Assembly (NCBI GenBank): GCA_963781035.1
Contig: CAWAEN010000001.1
Coordinates: 40,521-104,520, forward strand
Direction: 5' to 3'
DNA length: 64,000 nucleotides
Source of the DNA: SZUA-35 sp963781035
Lineage (GTDB): Bacteria > Actinomycetota > Acidimicrobiia > Acidimicrobiales > SZUA-35
Of the stretch, positions 26,702-36,274 are shown in pieces. The position numbers were made by a program, and so were the translations under genes. How positions within the stretch are numbered: position 1 is the stretch's first letter; each line of letters begins with the position of its first letter. The notes beneath the pieces are model-generated. The model was not told the DNA's origin. It saw only the letters and a program-made list of their open reading frames with translations, and ran no database searches.

Positions 26702-29298
26702 ATGTCGACGGGCGAGGACCACGCCAGCATCGAGGCCCGTTCTCCCGGCGAGCTCGAAGTGCACCCCGCCGCCCACCACGGACTGGCCCGCGTCGCGACG
26801 TTCGTCGCCGCGTCGCTCGGCGCGCTGACGATGCTGTTCGGTCCGGCCGCTCCGTCGGCGTTCGCGGCGACCCCGATCATCGACGGATCCGTCTGCCTCT
26901 CCGACTCGACGGGCGCGCCCCTCGCGGGCGGCGACGTGTCGTACTACTCGGGCGGCTGGTACACGTTCGGCACCACCGACGAGACGCGGCTGCGTGGCTG
27001 GGCTGCTCCCCGATGCTCGAACGACGTTCGCTGTCGTCTACGGCGGCACCCGCAACGAAATCTCCCAGGACCCGACCGTCGACCCGCATGTGAGCTTCTC
27101 GACCGTCGCAGTCGAGGTCGCCTTCACCGACTCCACCGGCGCCCCCTACGCCGACATCCCGGTCAACTACTACGCCAGCGGCTGGAAAGACTTCGGCACC
27201 ACCGACGACGACCGGCCACGCCACCCTCGAACTCCTCGCCCAACGCACCACCTTCGCCGTCACCTACGGCGGCACCCGAAACGAAATCACCCAGGACACC
27301 CGCACCGCCACCAACATCGAACTTCGCCACCATCCCCGTCGAGGTCGCGTTCACCGACTCCACCGGCGCCCCCTTCGCCGACATCCCGGTCAACTACTAC
27401 GCCAGCGGCTGGAAAGACTTCGGCACCACCGACGACAACGGCCACGCCACCCTCGAACTCCTCGCCCAACGCACCACCTTCGCCGTCACCTACGGCGGCA
27501 CCCGAAACGAAATCACCCAGGACACCCGCACCGCCACCAACATCAACTTCGCCACCATCCCCGTCGAGGTCGCGTTCACCGACTCCACCGGCACCCCCTA
27601 TCGCCGACATCCCGGTCAGCTACTACGCCAGCGGCTGGAAAGACTTCGGCACCACCGACGACGAACGGCCACGCCACCCTCGAACTCCTCGCCCAACGCA
27701 CCACCTTCGCCGTCACCTACGGCGGCACCGCCAAGCAGATCACCCAAGACACCCGCACCGCCACCAACATCGAACTTCGCCACCATCCCCGTCGAGGTCA
27801 CCTTCACCGACTCCACCGGCGCCCCCTATCGCCGACATCCCGGTCAGCTACTACGCCAGCGGCTGGAAAGACTTCGGCACCACCGACGACGACCGGCCAC
27901 GCCACCCTCGAACTCCTCGCCCAACGCACCACCTTCGGCGTCAACTACGGCGGCACCCGAAACGAAATCACCCAGGACACCCGCACGACACCACCGAGTT
28001 CAACTTCGCCACCGTCCCCGTCGACGTCACCTTCACCGACTCGACCGGCGCCCCCATCGCCGACGTCCCCGTCGACTACTACGCCAGCGGCTGGAAAGAC
28101 CTCGGCACCACCGACGACGACCGGCCACGCCACCATCGAACTCCTCGCCCAACGCACCACCTTCGCCGTCACCATCGGCGGCACCACCAACCAGATCACC
28201 CAGGACACCCGCACCGCCACCAACATCGAATTCGCCACCGTCCCCGTCGAAGTCGCGTTGGTCAACTCCACCGGCGCCCCCATCGCCGACGTCCCCGTCG
28301 GCTACTACGCCAGCGGCTGGAAAGACTTCGGCACCACCGACGACACCGGCCACGCCACCCTCGAACTCCTCGCCCAACGCACCTACCTTCGCCGTCACCT
28401 ATCGGCGGCACCTCCAAGCAGATCACCCAAGACACCCGCACCGACACCAACATCGAATTCGCCACTGGCGCCGTCACCGGCGACCCGGTCGAGATCCTGT
28501 CCTACTACGCCAACGGCTGGAAGGCCTTCGTCTCTGGCATGGAGCTTCTGGGCCAGAGCGTGCCGTTCCGGCTCGCCGACGGGTCGACGCGCTCCTTCAC
28601 GGTCGTCGCCGGCCAGTCGCTCGCAGTTCCGTCCGGCCTGATCACCGAGCCCATCGCACCAACCACCACGACCGCACCAACGACCACCCCACCACCACCA
28701 CCGCACCAACCACCACCGCACCAACCACCACGACCACCGCACCAACCACCACCGCACCAACCACCACCGCACCACCACCACCGCACCAACCACCACCGCA
28801 CCAACCACCACCACCGCACCAACGACCACCACCACCGCACCAACGACCACCCCACCACGTCCACGCCCACCACGGCCGCACCCACGACCACGGCACCGAC
28901 CTCCGAAGCGTTCGACGAGGAAATCGCCAGCGCTGAACAACGCCTCAGCACCACGACCACCACCGCCGCACCACACCACCGCCGCACCAACCAGCGCTGC
29001 ACCAACCACCGCCGCACCATCCACCGCCGCACCAACCACGACGCCACCCGCGACGACGGCACCGGCCTCGGACGATCTCGACCAGGGAGTTGTCAGTTCA
29101 GAGCCTGAGGTCGAAACCAACGCCGAGCCCCCGACCGAATCTGCCGCGGCGTCCGTACCCCAGCCCGGCAACCCGACCGACTCGTCCGAGGCCGATGGTG
29201 GAACTGTGTTCATCGCCCTTGGGATCGCCATCCTGGCCGGCGCGCTGCTCCTCTTCTTCCGAGTACGGCGCCGAACGTTCGCCGGGAACGTCGACTGA
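26702..29298 (+). pseudogene. Tandem-repeat surface protein with C-terminal membrane anchor, frameshifted
   Basis: From ATG 26702 there is a signal-like segment (RVATFVAASLGALTMLF, cleavage after FA) and then a first divergent and six full repeats of about 75 residues. Each contains FTDSTGAPIADIPV and YYASGWKDFGTTDD, then ELLAQRTTFAVTYGGT. A cap domain follows (LSYYANGWKAFVSGMELLG), then a Thr/Pro-rich linker of about 150 residues and a C-terminal helix (FIALGIAILAGALLLFF) with a basic tail (RVRRRTF). The repeats match known bacterial surface repeats with a YYxxGW motif, and the architecture suggests a cell-wall-spanning adhesin or scaffold. Nearly every repeat has a one-base indel. The preceding PilZ frame runs into this one, so a fusion is possible. 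Confidence 0.62.
27111..28470 (+). repeat. Six tandem repeats of about 225 bp (75 residues)
   Basis: The repeat units begin with GTCGA[GC]GTC near 27111, 27338, 27563, 27791, 28020 and 28246, spacing 225-229 bases. The excess over 225 equals the number of indels inside each unit. The units are closely similar at nucleotide level, so they expanded recently. Variation between units is mainly at few codons, such as TAC/ATC GCC GAC and GAC/AAC GGC. Confidence 0.85.
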
Positions 29299-29326
29299 CG
29301 GGCCGCACGCTGGTCCGTGAACTCCT

Positions 29327-29513
29327 GGGGGAGCCGGCTACGGGGCTACCACGCTCGTCGGTCCGGAGTACATGTCGGTCTGCTTGACGGGTTCAAAACC
29401 GACGCTGAGGTAGAGGTGTTTCGCTGCCGGGTTGTCTTGTTCGAAGCAGATCTTGATGCGCTTGGCGCCGGCCTCGGCAAGCCGATCGATTCCGGTGGTG
29501 AGTATGTGGCGGG
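29327..29513 (-). pseudogene. GNAT C-terminal fragment, 187-bp duplicate
   Basis: This carries the final 58 or so residues of a GNAT acetyltransferase (ILTTGIDRLAEAGAKRIKICFE, then AAKHLYLSVGFEPVKQTD). It matches 31943-32129 with about six mismatches and no gaps. The remainder of the gene upstream is absent, so it is a truncated copy. It lies between the surface protein stop and the HD-GYP gene. Confidence 0.8.
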
Positions 29514-29660
29514 AGCCACGGCTCGGCTCGTAATGCAGCGATACAAGTGGCCGAGACTGTGCGGGTGACCGACCAGAAGGCTTCGACATCGGCGACCGGT
29601 GGATCGGCCTCGTCGACAGGCCTCCTGGCTCGATGAACGACCTGGACGCCGAATCGATGG

Positions 29661-31258
29661 GTGGCTTTCTCGATTCGCGCCGTGATGCTTCTTGGTCCGG
29701 TTGCGGCCGGATTCGTGGCGGTTCAGTCCGCCGCGGTGTTGGTGCCGAGGCCGGGATCCCCTGCTCTGGATGCGCTGTGGCTCGTCCTTCTGATGGCCGT
29801 GTCGTTCGCTGCAGCCCTCGTGGTGCAGCGGTTCACCAAGTACCTGGCACCCCTTCGCACGCTGTTCACGCTTTCGCTCGTATTCCCTGACGAGGCTCCC
29901 TCGCCGATTCCGCTCCGCGAGCCTGCGAACCGGTACGGGCCGGCAGCTCGCGCAACGCCGACCGACCGGGATCGGACCCGAGCAGGCTGCGGCGGAGGAC
30001 CTCGTCACCTCGCTCGCTCGCCTGAGTCGTCACGATCGACTCACCAGGGGTCACGCCGAACGGGTTCGGGCCTACTCCGTCATGCTCGGCGAGGAAGTCG
30101 GTCTCGCTGCCGGACGATCTCGGAGAAGCTGAACTGGGTGCGTTGGCCCACGACATCGGCAAGCTCCACGTTCCCACGGAGATCCTGAACAAGCCCGGGG
30201 CGCCCGACCGACGCCGAGTGGGACGTATTGCGGACCGCACCGGGGTGCAGCGGCCGACCACGTGGAGCCGCTTCGCTCATGGCTCGGCGACTGGGTGGAC
30301 GCAGCGACCCAGCACCACGAGCGCTATGACGGCAACGGGTACCCGCTAGGGCTGGCCGGATCGGAGATCGGGCTCGCCGGTCGACTCGTGTCGATCGCAG
30401 ATGCGTTCGACGTCATGACGGCCACCCGCTCCTAAAGAAGCCTCTCCCGCTCGAGCAGGCACGGCCGAGCTCGTACGCAATGCCGGCTCGCAATTCGACC
30501 CCGCGCTCGTACGAGCGTTCCTTCGCGTTTCCGTCGGCGAGCTCCGATGGGTTGTCGGGCCTCTGGGTGGCTCTCGCATCTCCCGACTCCCGCGAGCCCC
30601 ACTCACGGGCCTGGCGAACAGCCTCCGGATCGGCCGCAGTAGCGACCGTGACCGTAGGAGCCACTCTTGCGGTTGTCGCACCCGTCACCACGTTGTCGGA
30701 CCCCGATCCGGGGGTGGAGCGGGCCGCGTCGGTGGAGTCGGTCGACGATCTGATCGAGGCTCCGAGCCCGCAGGCAATGGTGGACGAAAGCAGCAGCCGT
30801 TCCCGTTCCTCGCTGATCACGGTTCCCTCGACGAGCGTTGCACCCTCGACCACGACGAGCGTTGCACCCTCGACCACGACGAGCGTTGCACCCTCGACCA
30901 CGACGTGAAGTGACCGCATCCTCGACCACGACGAGCGTGGCACCCTCGACCACGACGACGACAAGGCCGCCCGGCGGCATGGTTGCCGGCGATGACCTCT
31001 ACACGATCACGAAGGCGTCGTTCACGGTGCTGGCCGTTCAGGACAACGATGTTCCGGGAACGGGCAAGCTGGATCCCTCAGCCACAGAGATCGCGCAGAT
31101 CACCGTCCCGCGGGACAGTCACCGTTCAGGGGCTCACGATTCGCTACACCCCAAATCCCGGCGAGACATCGGGTGTCGACAGCTTCGTCTATCGGGCTTG
31201 TGACAACGGTTTGTCATGCGACACAGCGACCGTGACGCTGACGCTCGCTGTCACCTAG
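29661..31258 (+). pseudogene. Membrane HD-GYP domain protein with Ig-like C-terminal domain, frameshifted
   Basis: HD-GYP domains hydrolyse cyclic di-GMP. The N-terminus has two or three helices (VMLLGPVAAGFVAVQSAAVLV, ALWLVLLMAVSFAAALVVQ). The catalytic part shows HDRLTRGHAERVRAYS, ALAHDIGKLHVP (the HD pair) and QHHERYDGNGYPLGLAG (the GYP motif). The frame then stops at TAA in the run TCCTAAAGAAGCC, where homologues read SYKKP, so one base is missing. A helix (TVTVGATLAVVAPVTTL), tandem APSTTTSV repeats and a cadherin/Ig-like domain (GDDLYTITKASFTVLAVQDND, GVDSFVYRACDNG) follow. The parts are in different frames. The active site looks intact, so this may be functional in the organism. It is the natural partner of the PilZ protein upstream. 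Confidence 0.6.
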
Positions 31259-31307
31259 TCAAGCTACGCGCTGGCCACTGCGTCGCCCATCGACGCCACT
31301 CAGCTCC

Positions 31308-31330
31308 GCACCGACACTCTGGGATTGATC
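31308..31330 (+). repeat. 23-bp direct repeat, right copy
   Basis: Second copy of GCACCGACACTCTGGGATTG plus ATC, first seen at 24764. It lies 50 bases after the stop of the Ig-like domain and overlaps the 3' end of the cupin gene on the other strand. In the plus frame it reads QLRTDTLGLINLAPSGA then stops, in frame with the Ig-like domain except for its TAG. Confidence 0.85.
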
Positions 31331-31826
31331 AACCTGGCTCCATCGGGGGCCCGATGATGTCGCAGTTGTGCTCAGCAGCGTGCGCAACCAGTCCGGGTAC
31401 GTCGACTGGGGTCGGGGCTGGGATGAATGCGCCGCTGGTGACCTCTCGGCTGCCCTCGACGTGGAACGTCTCGAACCCAGCTGGCGTGATCATCTCGAAG
31501 TAGTGAGCCGTCGCGCTGTCGACACGGAACGTGTGCGGCACATCTCGCGGCAACCAGGCCACCGTTCCCGGGCCGCACTCTTGCTCGGCATCGCCGATCC
31601 GTACCGTCAGCGTTCCCTCGACAATGAGCATGGCCGTGTCCTCGTCGTGATGCACATGAAGTGGCGGCGAGAAGCCGGCGCCGCCGTGCCACTCGATGAC
31701 CGACATCGCCCCGCCGGTCGAGTCGCCATCGCAGCGAACCTGCATCCACGTGTCGAGAAACCACCGGGCTTCTTCCGGCCGGCAGGTACCCGTCGCACCG
31801 CTGGTCGTCGCAACTGCTGTCTTCAT
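31329..31826 (-). CDS. Cupin domain protein
   Basis: A 165-residue single-domain cupin. The metal-binding motifs are PPLHVHHDEDTAMLIVEG (motif 1, with three histidines and a glutamate) and DVPHTFRVDSATAHYFEM (motif 2, histidine). The family includes dioxygenases and ligand-binding proteins; no substrate can be assigned. The start ATG 31826 follows GGAAGTCC. Its 3' end overlaps the right copy of the 23-bp repeat. Confidence 0.82.
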   Translation of the reverse strand: MKTAVATTSGATGTCRPEEARWFLDTWMQVRCDGDSTGGAMSVIEWHGGAGFSPPLHVHHDEDTAMLIVEGTLTVRIGDAEQECGPGTVAWLPRDVPHTFRVDSATAHYFEMITPAGFETFHVEGSREVTSGAFIPAPTPVDVPGLVAHAAEHNCDIIGPPMEPG

Positions 31827-31942
31827 CGGACTTCCTTTTCGGTAGATCATGGACCGCGCCAGCGATATGTTCGTGGTTGTCACCGGCGCGGCGTTGACCG
31901 ATCCACGACTCACGGAGTTGGAACACGAGACACAACGGCGTC

Positions 31943-32129
31943 GGGGGAGCCGACTACGGGGCTACCACGCTCGTCGGTCCGGAGTACATCTCGGTCTGCT
32001 TGACAGGTTCGAAACCGACGCTGAGGTAGAGGTGTTCCGCTGCCGGGTTGTCTTGTTCGAAGCAGATCTTGATGCGCTTGGCGCCGGCCTCGGCAAGCCG
32101 GTCGATTCCGGTGGTGAGTATGTGGCGGG
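31943..32129 (-). repeat. 187-bp direct repeat (second copy), GNAT C-terminus
   Basis: Source copy of the duplicated segment at 29327-29513, inside the 3' end of the full GNAT gene. About 97 percent identical and ungapped. The left border falls a few bases past the stop codon, the right border within the coding region at the ARHILTTG segment. Confidence 0.85.
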
Positions 32130-32842
32130 CGAGCCCTCGTCCCTGGTGATCGTCTTCGGTGCGCATGGGTTCGACCTGACCTGTGGCGGTTTCGGCGTCG
32201 TACCAGAACAATCCATACGCCGCGGTGTCGCCGTGACTGTCCTGCACCACCAGGTCGAGGTCGGGGCGATACAGCGACGTTTGAAGCAGGCGTGGCTCGA
32301 CATCGACGTGGTTGCGCTTCGTCGAGATCATGTGATGGGGACTCCCCATGGTGTCGACACGACTGGACAACCGATAGCCGTCGTGCAGCGGGCTGATCTC
32401 CGGCCGCTCGCCTGCAGCGATCCATGACTCGACCAATCCAGGTTCCTTGATCGCAAAGCCATGACCGACCAACACCTCACGCATCACCTCATCAGCAGAG
32501 TCGACCTCGAGTTGAACATCTTCGAACCCGGAGGCGCTGGCGTGATCAAGCCCGCGCCCGATGACGTGTGCAATCCAGTCAGGAGTTGCATCTGGCAGGA
32601 GAAGCGGATCGAGCGCCAGCCCGTCGCCCCAGGCGGTCGCGATCACCGCAGCCTCTGGGCGACCGAGATCGTCGAACCAGAAGAGCTGATCGAGGTTGTC
32701 CGTTGTCGCGCGGGGAACGCCACCACCACTGCAGATCGGCCGCTTCGTACAGCCCCTTGGTGGGGTGCATGCCACGGGCTCGTTGCAGCAGTGCCGTCAC
32801 AGCTTCCAGGTAGTCGAGTCCGACCCGATGTTCTTCTCGCAT
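31954..32842 (-). CDS. GNAT family acetyltransferase (tandem-like, about 295 residues), frameshifted
   Basis: The C-terminal domain has the acetyl-CoA loop DHQGRGLARHILTTGID and ends HLYLSVGFEPVKQTEMYSG. The front half (LFWFDDLGRPEAAVIATAW, IGRGLDHASASGFEDVQLEVD) resembles a degenerate first GNAT domain. An indel near 32710 separates the start MREEHRVGLDYLEAVTALLQRA, in another frame. The alpha/beta hydrolase gene upstream appears to run into this start without a clear stop. Function unknown. Confidence 0.65.
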
Positions 32843-32852
32843 TGTCCTCACC

Positions 32853-33812
32853 TCACGTCATCGCGTTCGGGTGTCGCTGCTCGGACCACGGGCGTCGAGA
32901 CGAGTCGTTCGAGAAAGGCCGAGAGGAGAGGACCGATCTGGTCGGCGTGGTGGAGCCACGGTGCATGGCCGCCTTCCACGATGTGCAGCTCGGCGTCGAC
33001 CATCGCGTCGGCCATCTCGCCGGCCGACAGCCGAAGCTCCCATGGGGTCGTCGTCGGCGAACACCAGCAGTGTTGGTGCCTGGATCTGCGCCAACTGATC
33101 GGCGGTGAGCGCCATTTCGGGGCGACTCCCCCGAACTCTGACCAATCGGTGCAACATGGCGAGGAAGGTGTGCTCGAAGTGAGGCAGGCGCTCGGTGGCC
33201 AGGATGAGCTTGGCGATCTCGGGAGGCAACGGGTGCTCGTGGACCATCTTGGACAGTTGCTCGACCTGGCCCTCCGACGGCGGCTGGAGCTTCATCAGCA
33301 GCCGGCCGAGCGGTCGGACCGACAGGAGCCGCATCGGCAACGGCGCCGATGTGTCGAGCACGATCGCAGGACAACCGATGTGAGCGAGGGCCAGGACCCG
33401 GTCGGGTCGGTCGATGGCCAACCAACTGGCCCACAGCGAACCCAACGAGTTGGCGATGACGACGGGCCGGTCGAGACCCAGTCCGTCAAAGACCTCGACG
33501 AGGAATCGGACGGCATTGGCTCGTCAGATCATCGGTGAAGTCGAGGGTCACATCGGTGAGACCGAACGCGGGGAGATCGACGGCGAACAGGGTGACCCCG
33601 TCGATGCGGGTCATCAGCGGAGCCCACATCGCTGCCGGAACCCCGATGCCGTTGAGGAGTACGACCGGCGGGCCTTCGCCGGTGACGAGGACGTGGGCCT
33701 GCCCATCGATGACGGGGGCCTCGACCCACCGCTCCTCAGCGGTCAGCCCGTAGTGGGAAAGCACCGTCGCCTGCGCCTGCGAGAACTCTTCGTCGAACAT
33801 CACCAGCTCCAA
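32853..33812 (-). CDS. Alpha/beta hydrolase, frameshifted
   Basis: A hydrolase of the alpha/beta fold. The oxyanion strand reads PPVVLLNGIGVPAAMW, the nucleophile elbow VVIANSLGSLWAS (Ser in GNSLG-type), and the acid strand PTLLVFADDDPMG. The catalytic His lies in a third frame in the text VEGGHAPWLHHADQIGPLL. Two indels (near 33520 and 33040) break it. Length and order are normal, so the organism's gene is probably intact. Divergent from TetR with 64 bases between them. Confidence 0.65.
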
Positions 33813-33821
33813 CCTCTGCGT

Positions 33822-33851
33822 GATTTACTCTTGCGATTTACTTCGTGTAAA
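33822..33851. promoter_or_regulatory. Putative TetR operator
   Basis: The gap between the divergent hydrolase and TetR starts holds GATTTACT twice, 13 bases apart, and the inverted pair TTTAC-TTCGT-GTAAA (33837-33851). Local AT content is far above the flanks. A TetR protein binding here would control both genes. The exact operator is inferred. Confidence 0.45.
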
Positions 33852-33876
33852 GCACACTACGCTTGAGGTTTACGTG

Positions 33877-34638
33877 ATGTCAACCAGCAGTGAGTACGGG
33901 GATCCCGGGACCCGAGCCCGGATCCTCGGCGCGACCTGGGACTTGGTTGCCGAGCAGGGTGTACGAGTCAAGCTCGCTGACGTGGCAGCACGCGCTTCGG
34001 TGTCGCGCCAGGCCATCTATCTCCACTTCGGCGATCGGGCAGGCCTGCTCGTCGCGCTGGTCAATCACATGGACGAATCGCTCGACCTCGGCGAGTCGCT
34101 CGCCGCTGTTCACTCGGCCCCGGACGGTGCGACGCTGATCGAAGCCCTCATGCAGCTCAACACCACCTTCTGGACCCAGGTCCAGCCGGTCGCCCAGGTG
34201 CTCGAGGCATCCCAACACGAGGACGAGGCGCTCGGCGCTGCATGGCGGGACCGCATGCGGTTCAGGCAGGCAACGTTCCGGTCGATGATCGAAACCCTGG
34301 CCGATCGGGGCGAGCTCGCCGAGGACTGGAGCGTCGACGATGCCGCCGCCACTCTCTACGCAGTCGCCCATTTCGACACATGGCGCGAACTCGTCGTGGA
34401 GCTCGGCTGGAGCGATGACCACTACGTCCAGTCCATGACGCGCCTACTGCGCCCGCTCTGCTCCAACCGTGATCCGACTCCCCCGTCGAATCCAGACGAT
34501 CGTCAGTCCTGGGCGGCGATAGCCGCGCCGATGATCCCGGCATTGTTCCCGAACTGCGCCACGCGGACCGGCGTGTCCACCGTGAGTCGCTTGGCAAACT
34601 TGTCGAACTTCTTGCTCGCACCGCCGCCGATGATGTAG
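33877..34638 (+). CDS. TetR family transcriptional regulator
   Basis: A repressor of the TetR family. The helix-turn-helix is in RARILGATWDLVAEQGVRVKLADVAARASVSRQAIYLHFGDRAG, with the second helix ASVSRQAIYLHF at residues about 45-58. The ligand domain is helical. ATG 33877 was chosen over an earlier open start because the HTH begins shortly after. The C-terminus is about 46 residues longer than usual and runs antisense through the last 136 bases of ppgK, which suggests a lost stop (indel) near 34500. Its target is probably the adjacent hydrolase. Confidence 0.82.
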   Translation: MSTSSEYGDPGTRARILGATWDLVAEQGVRVKLADVAARASVSRQAIYLHFGDRAGLLVALVNHMDESLDLGESLAAVHSAPDGATLIEALMQLNTTFWTQVQPVAQVLEASQHEDEALGAAWRDRMRFRQATFRSMIETLADRGELAEDWSVDDAAATLYAVAHFDTWRELVVELGWSDDHYVQSMTRLLRPLCSNRDPTPPSNPDDRQSWAAIAAPMIPALFPNCATRTGVSTVSRLANLSNFLLAPPPMM

Positions 34639-35237
34639 GCGGCCGGGGTGAAAACCCTGTCGACCCGCTCGAGGAAGTAATTGAATCGCTTGCCCCACTG
34701 GGACCAACTCAGATCGTCTTTCTTCCTGGCCCTGTCGCCGGCGTAGAACTCGATCGGCTCGCCGTCTTTGCCAGGCATTCGTCCGAGTTCGACGTTCGGT
34801 ATCAGCATGCCGTTGTAGAAGACCCCAGTACCGAGTCCCGTACCGATGGTGACCATGATGACTGTTCCTGACAGGCCACGGCCCGCTCCGAGCGTCATCT
34901 CGGCAATGCCGGCGACATCGGCGTCGTTCTGCACGACAAACCGCTGACCGGTCGCCTGTTCGAAGAGCTCATCGACCTGGGTGCCACGCCAGGACTCGGC
35001 GATGTTGCCCGCAGTTCGAGCCTGCCCGTCGACGACGACAGTGGGAAAGCTGCACCCGACAGACCCCGTGTAGTCGAGCTTGGCCACGAGCTCCTTCACG
35101 ACGGCGGCGACGTTGTCCGGCGTGGCCGGTTGCGGCGTTGCGATGCGAATTCGGTCGCTCAGCAACTCACCAGTGGCGACGTCGACGATCGCTCCTTTGA
35201 TACCGGACCCGCCGACATCAATTCCGAGAGTGCCCAT
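34503..35237 (-). CDS. ppgK: Polyphosphate glucokinase (ROK family)
   Basis: A 244-residue kinase that phosphorylates glucose with polyphosphate or ATP. The phosphate loop reads LGIDVGGSGIKGAIVD, the glucose-binding NDAD is in VVQNDADVAGIAEM, and the conserved GTGLGTGVFYNGMLIPNVELGRMP follows. The loop KKDDLSWSQWGKRFNYFLERV is typical of polyphosphate glucokinases rather than other ROK kinases. With PPK2 and CHAD it shows a polyphosphate-based energy economy. The 3' end overlaps the TetR reading frame tail to tail. Confidence 0.92.
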   Translation of the reverse strand: MGTLGIDVGGSGIKGAIVDVATGELLSDRIRIATPQPATPDNVAAVVKELVAKLDYTGSVGCSFPTVVVDGQARTAGNIAESWRGTQVDELFEQATGQRFVVQNDADVAGIAEMTLGAGRGLSGTVIMVTIGTGLGTGVFYNGMLIPNVELGRMPGKDGEPIEFYAGDRARKKDDLSWSQWGKRFNYFLERVDRVFTPAAYIIGGGASKKFDKFAKRLTVDTPVRVAQFGNNAGIIGAAIAAQD

Positions 35238-35459
35238 CGAGTTCGTTCCCTTGGTTCAGCAGCGCTGATTCGCTGGTTGTGGGACAATAGCAGGCCTCCC
35301 CCGACGACCTCCGGTCGACGATCCAGGCTTCATCGGATCCTCGCCCGGGGCTGGCTCGTCCGTCCACACGGTGACGTGGGTGACCTGATCTCCCTCACGG
35401 ATGCAGATGGCAGCCGGCTCGCAACCAACTCGCGATGGTTTCGCCGCACCGACGTCATC

Positions 35460-36274
35460 GTTGCGGGTGAAGCACGGCGTCGACATCGTCTTCACCGTCA
35501 GCGGATCTGGCTCCAGCCGTCCTGTTGATCCACGGTTTCCCTGTGACCGCACGCTCTGGACTCTTCAGGCGAACGCCTGCTCATCGCCGACGGCCACACA
35601 GTCATCACGGTCGACCAACGTGGCTTTGGCAAGTCAGGAAAACCCGAGACCTGGCAGGCCTATCGATTGCACAACGCTGCCGCCGACATGGTTGCCGTGC
35701 TCGATCACCTCGGCCTGGCGTCGGCCGACGTGGTCGGCCACGACTGGGGAGCTGCGACAGCGTCCTTCCTCGCGATGCTCCATGCGGGCCGGATTGATCG
35801 GCTTGTGCTCATGAGCGCCGGGCACCCCGCCATCTTCCACGACCTGGGCATCGAACAACTCGAGCGAGCGTGGTAGCACTGCAGTTCTTCCAAGCCGTTG
35901 ACGTCGCAGCCGAGTGGTTGTCAGCAGACGACTGGGCCAACTTTCGAATGTGGGGTCGCCATCCGAACGAAGACGAGGCAATCGATCGGCTGTCACAGCC
36001 GGGCGCGGTCGGTATCCGCCCTCAACTGGTACCGAGCCAACTCGCGGCCGGCCACCCTGCTCAAGCCGAGGCGTGAATTCCCACGATTCTCACACTCTGT
36101 TCTCGGGATCTGGGGGCGCTCGACGATCACCTGGTCGAAGACTTCGTCAAGCGGACCGGAGCGTTCGTCGATGGTGAATGGCGCTACGAACGTATCGACG
36201 ATGCCGGCCATTGGATTCAGATCGACCAACCTGACGCACTCGCCGACCTCCTGGTGGCGCACCTTTCCATCTGA
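35460..36274 (+). pseudogene. Alpha/beta hydrolase (epoxide-hydrolase-like), broken
   Basis: Family text appears in pieces: GVDIVFTVSGSG and VLLIHGFPV (oxyanion), VITVDQRGFGKSGKPETW, VVGHDWGAATASFLAML (nucleophile Asp in GHDWG, as in epoxide hydrolases and haloalkane dehalogenases) and the final GHWIQIDQPDALADLLVAHL (catalytic His). Each piece is in a different frame and there is a TAG at 35875. At least three disruptions exist. It lies between ppgK and an NTF2-like gene whose 3' end it overlaps. Confidence 0.55.

Noticed and set aside
28655..29100. Dense ACC/CCA repeats that could suggest a CRISPR or satellite
   Set aside because: They encode a Thr/Pro-rich linker of the surface protein and have no spacers.
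30838..30908. 24-bp tandem repeats (GCACCCTCGACCACGACGAG) resembling a CRISPR array
   Set aside because: The units are directly adjacent with no spacers and encode APSTTTSV repeats in the HD-GYP protein tail.
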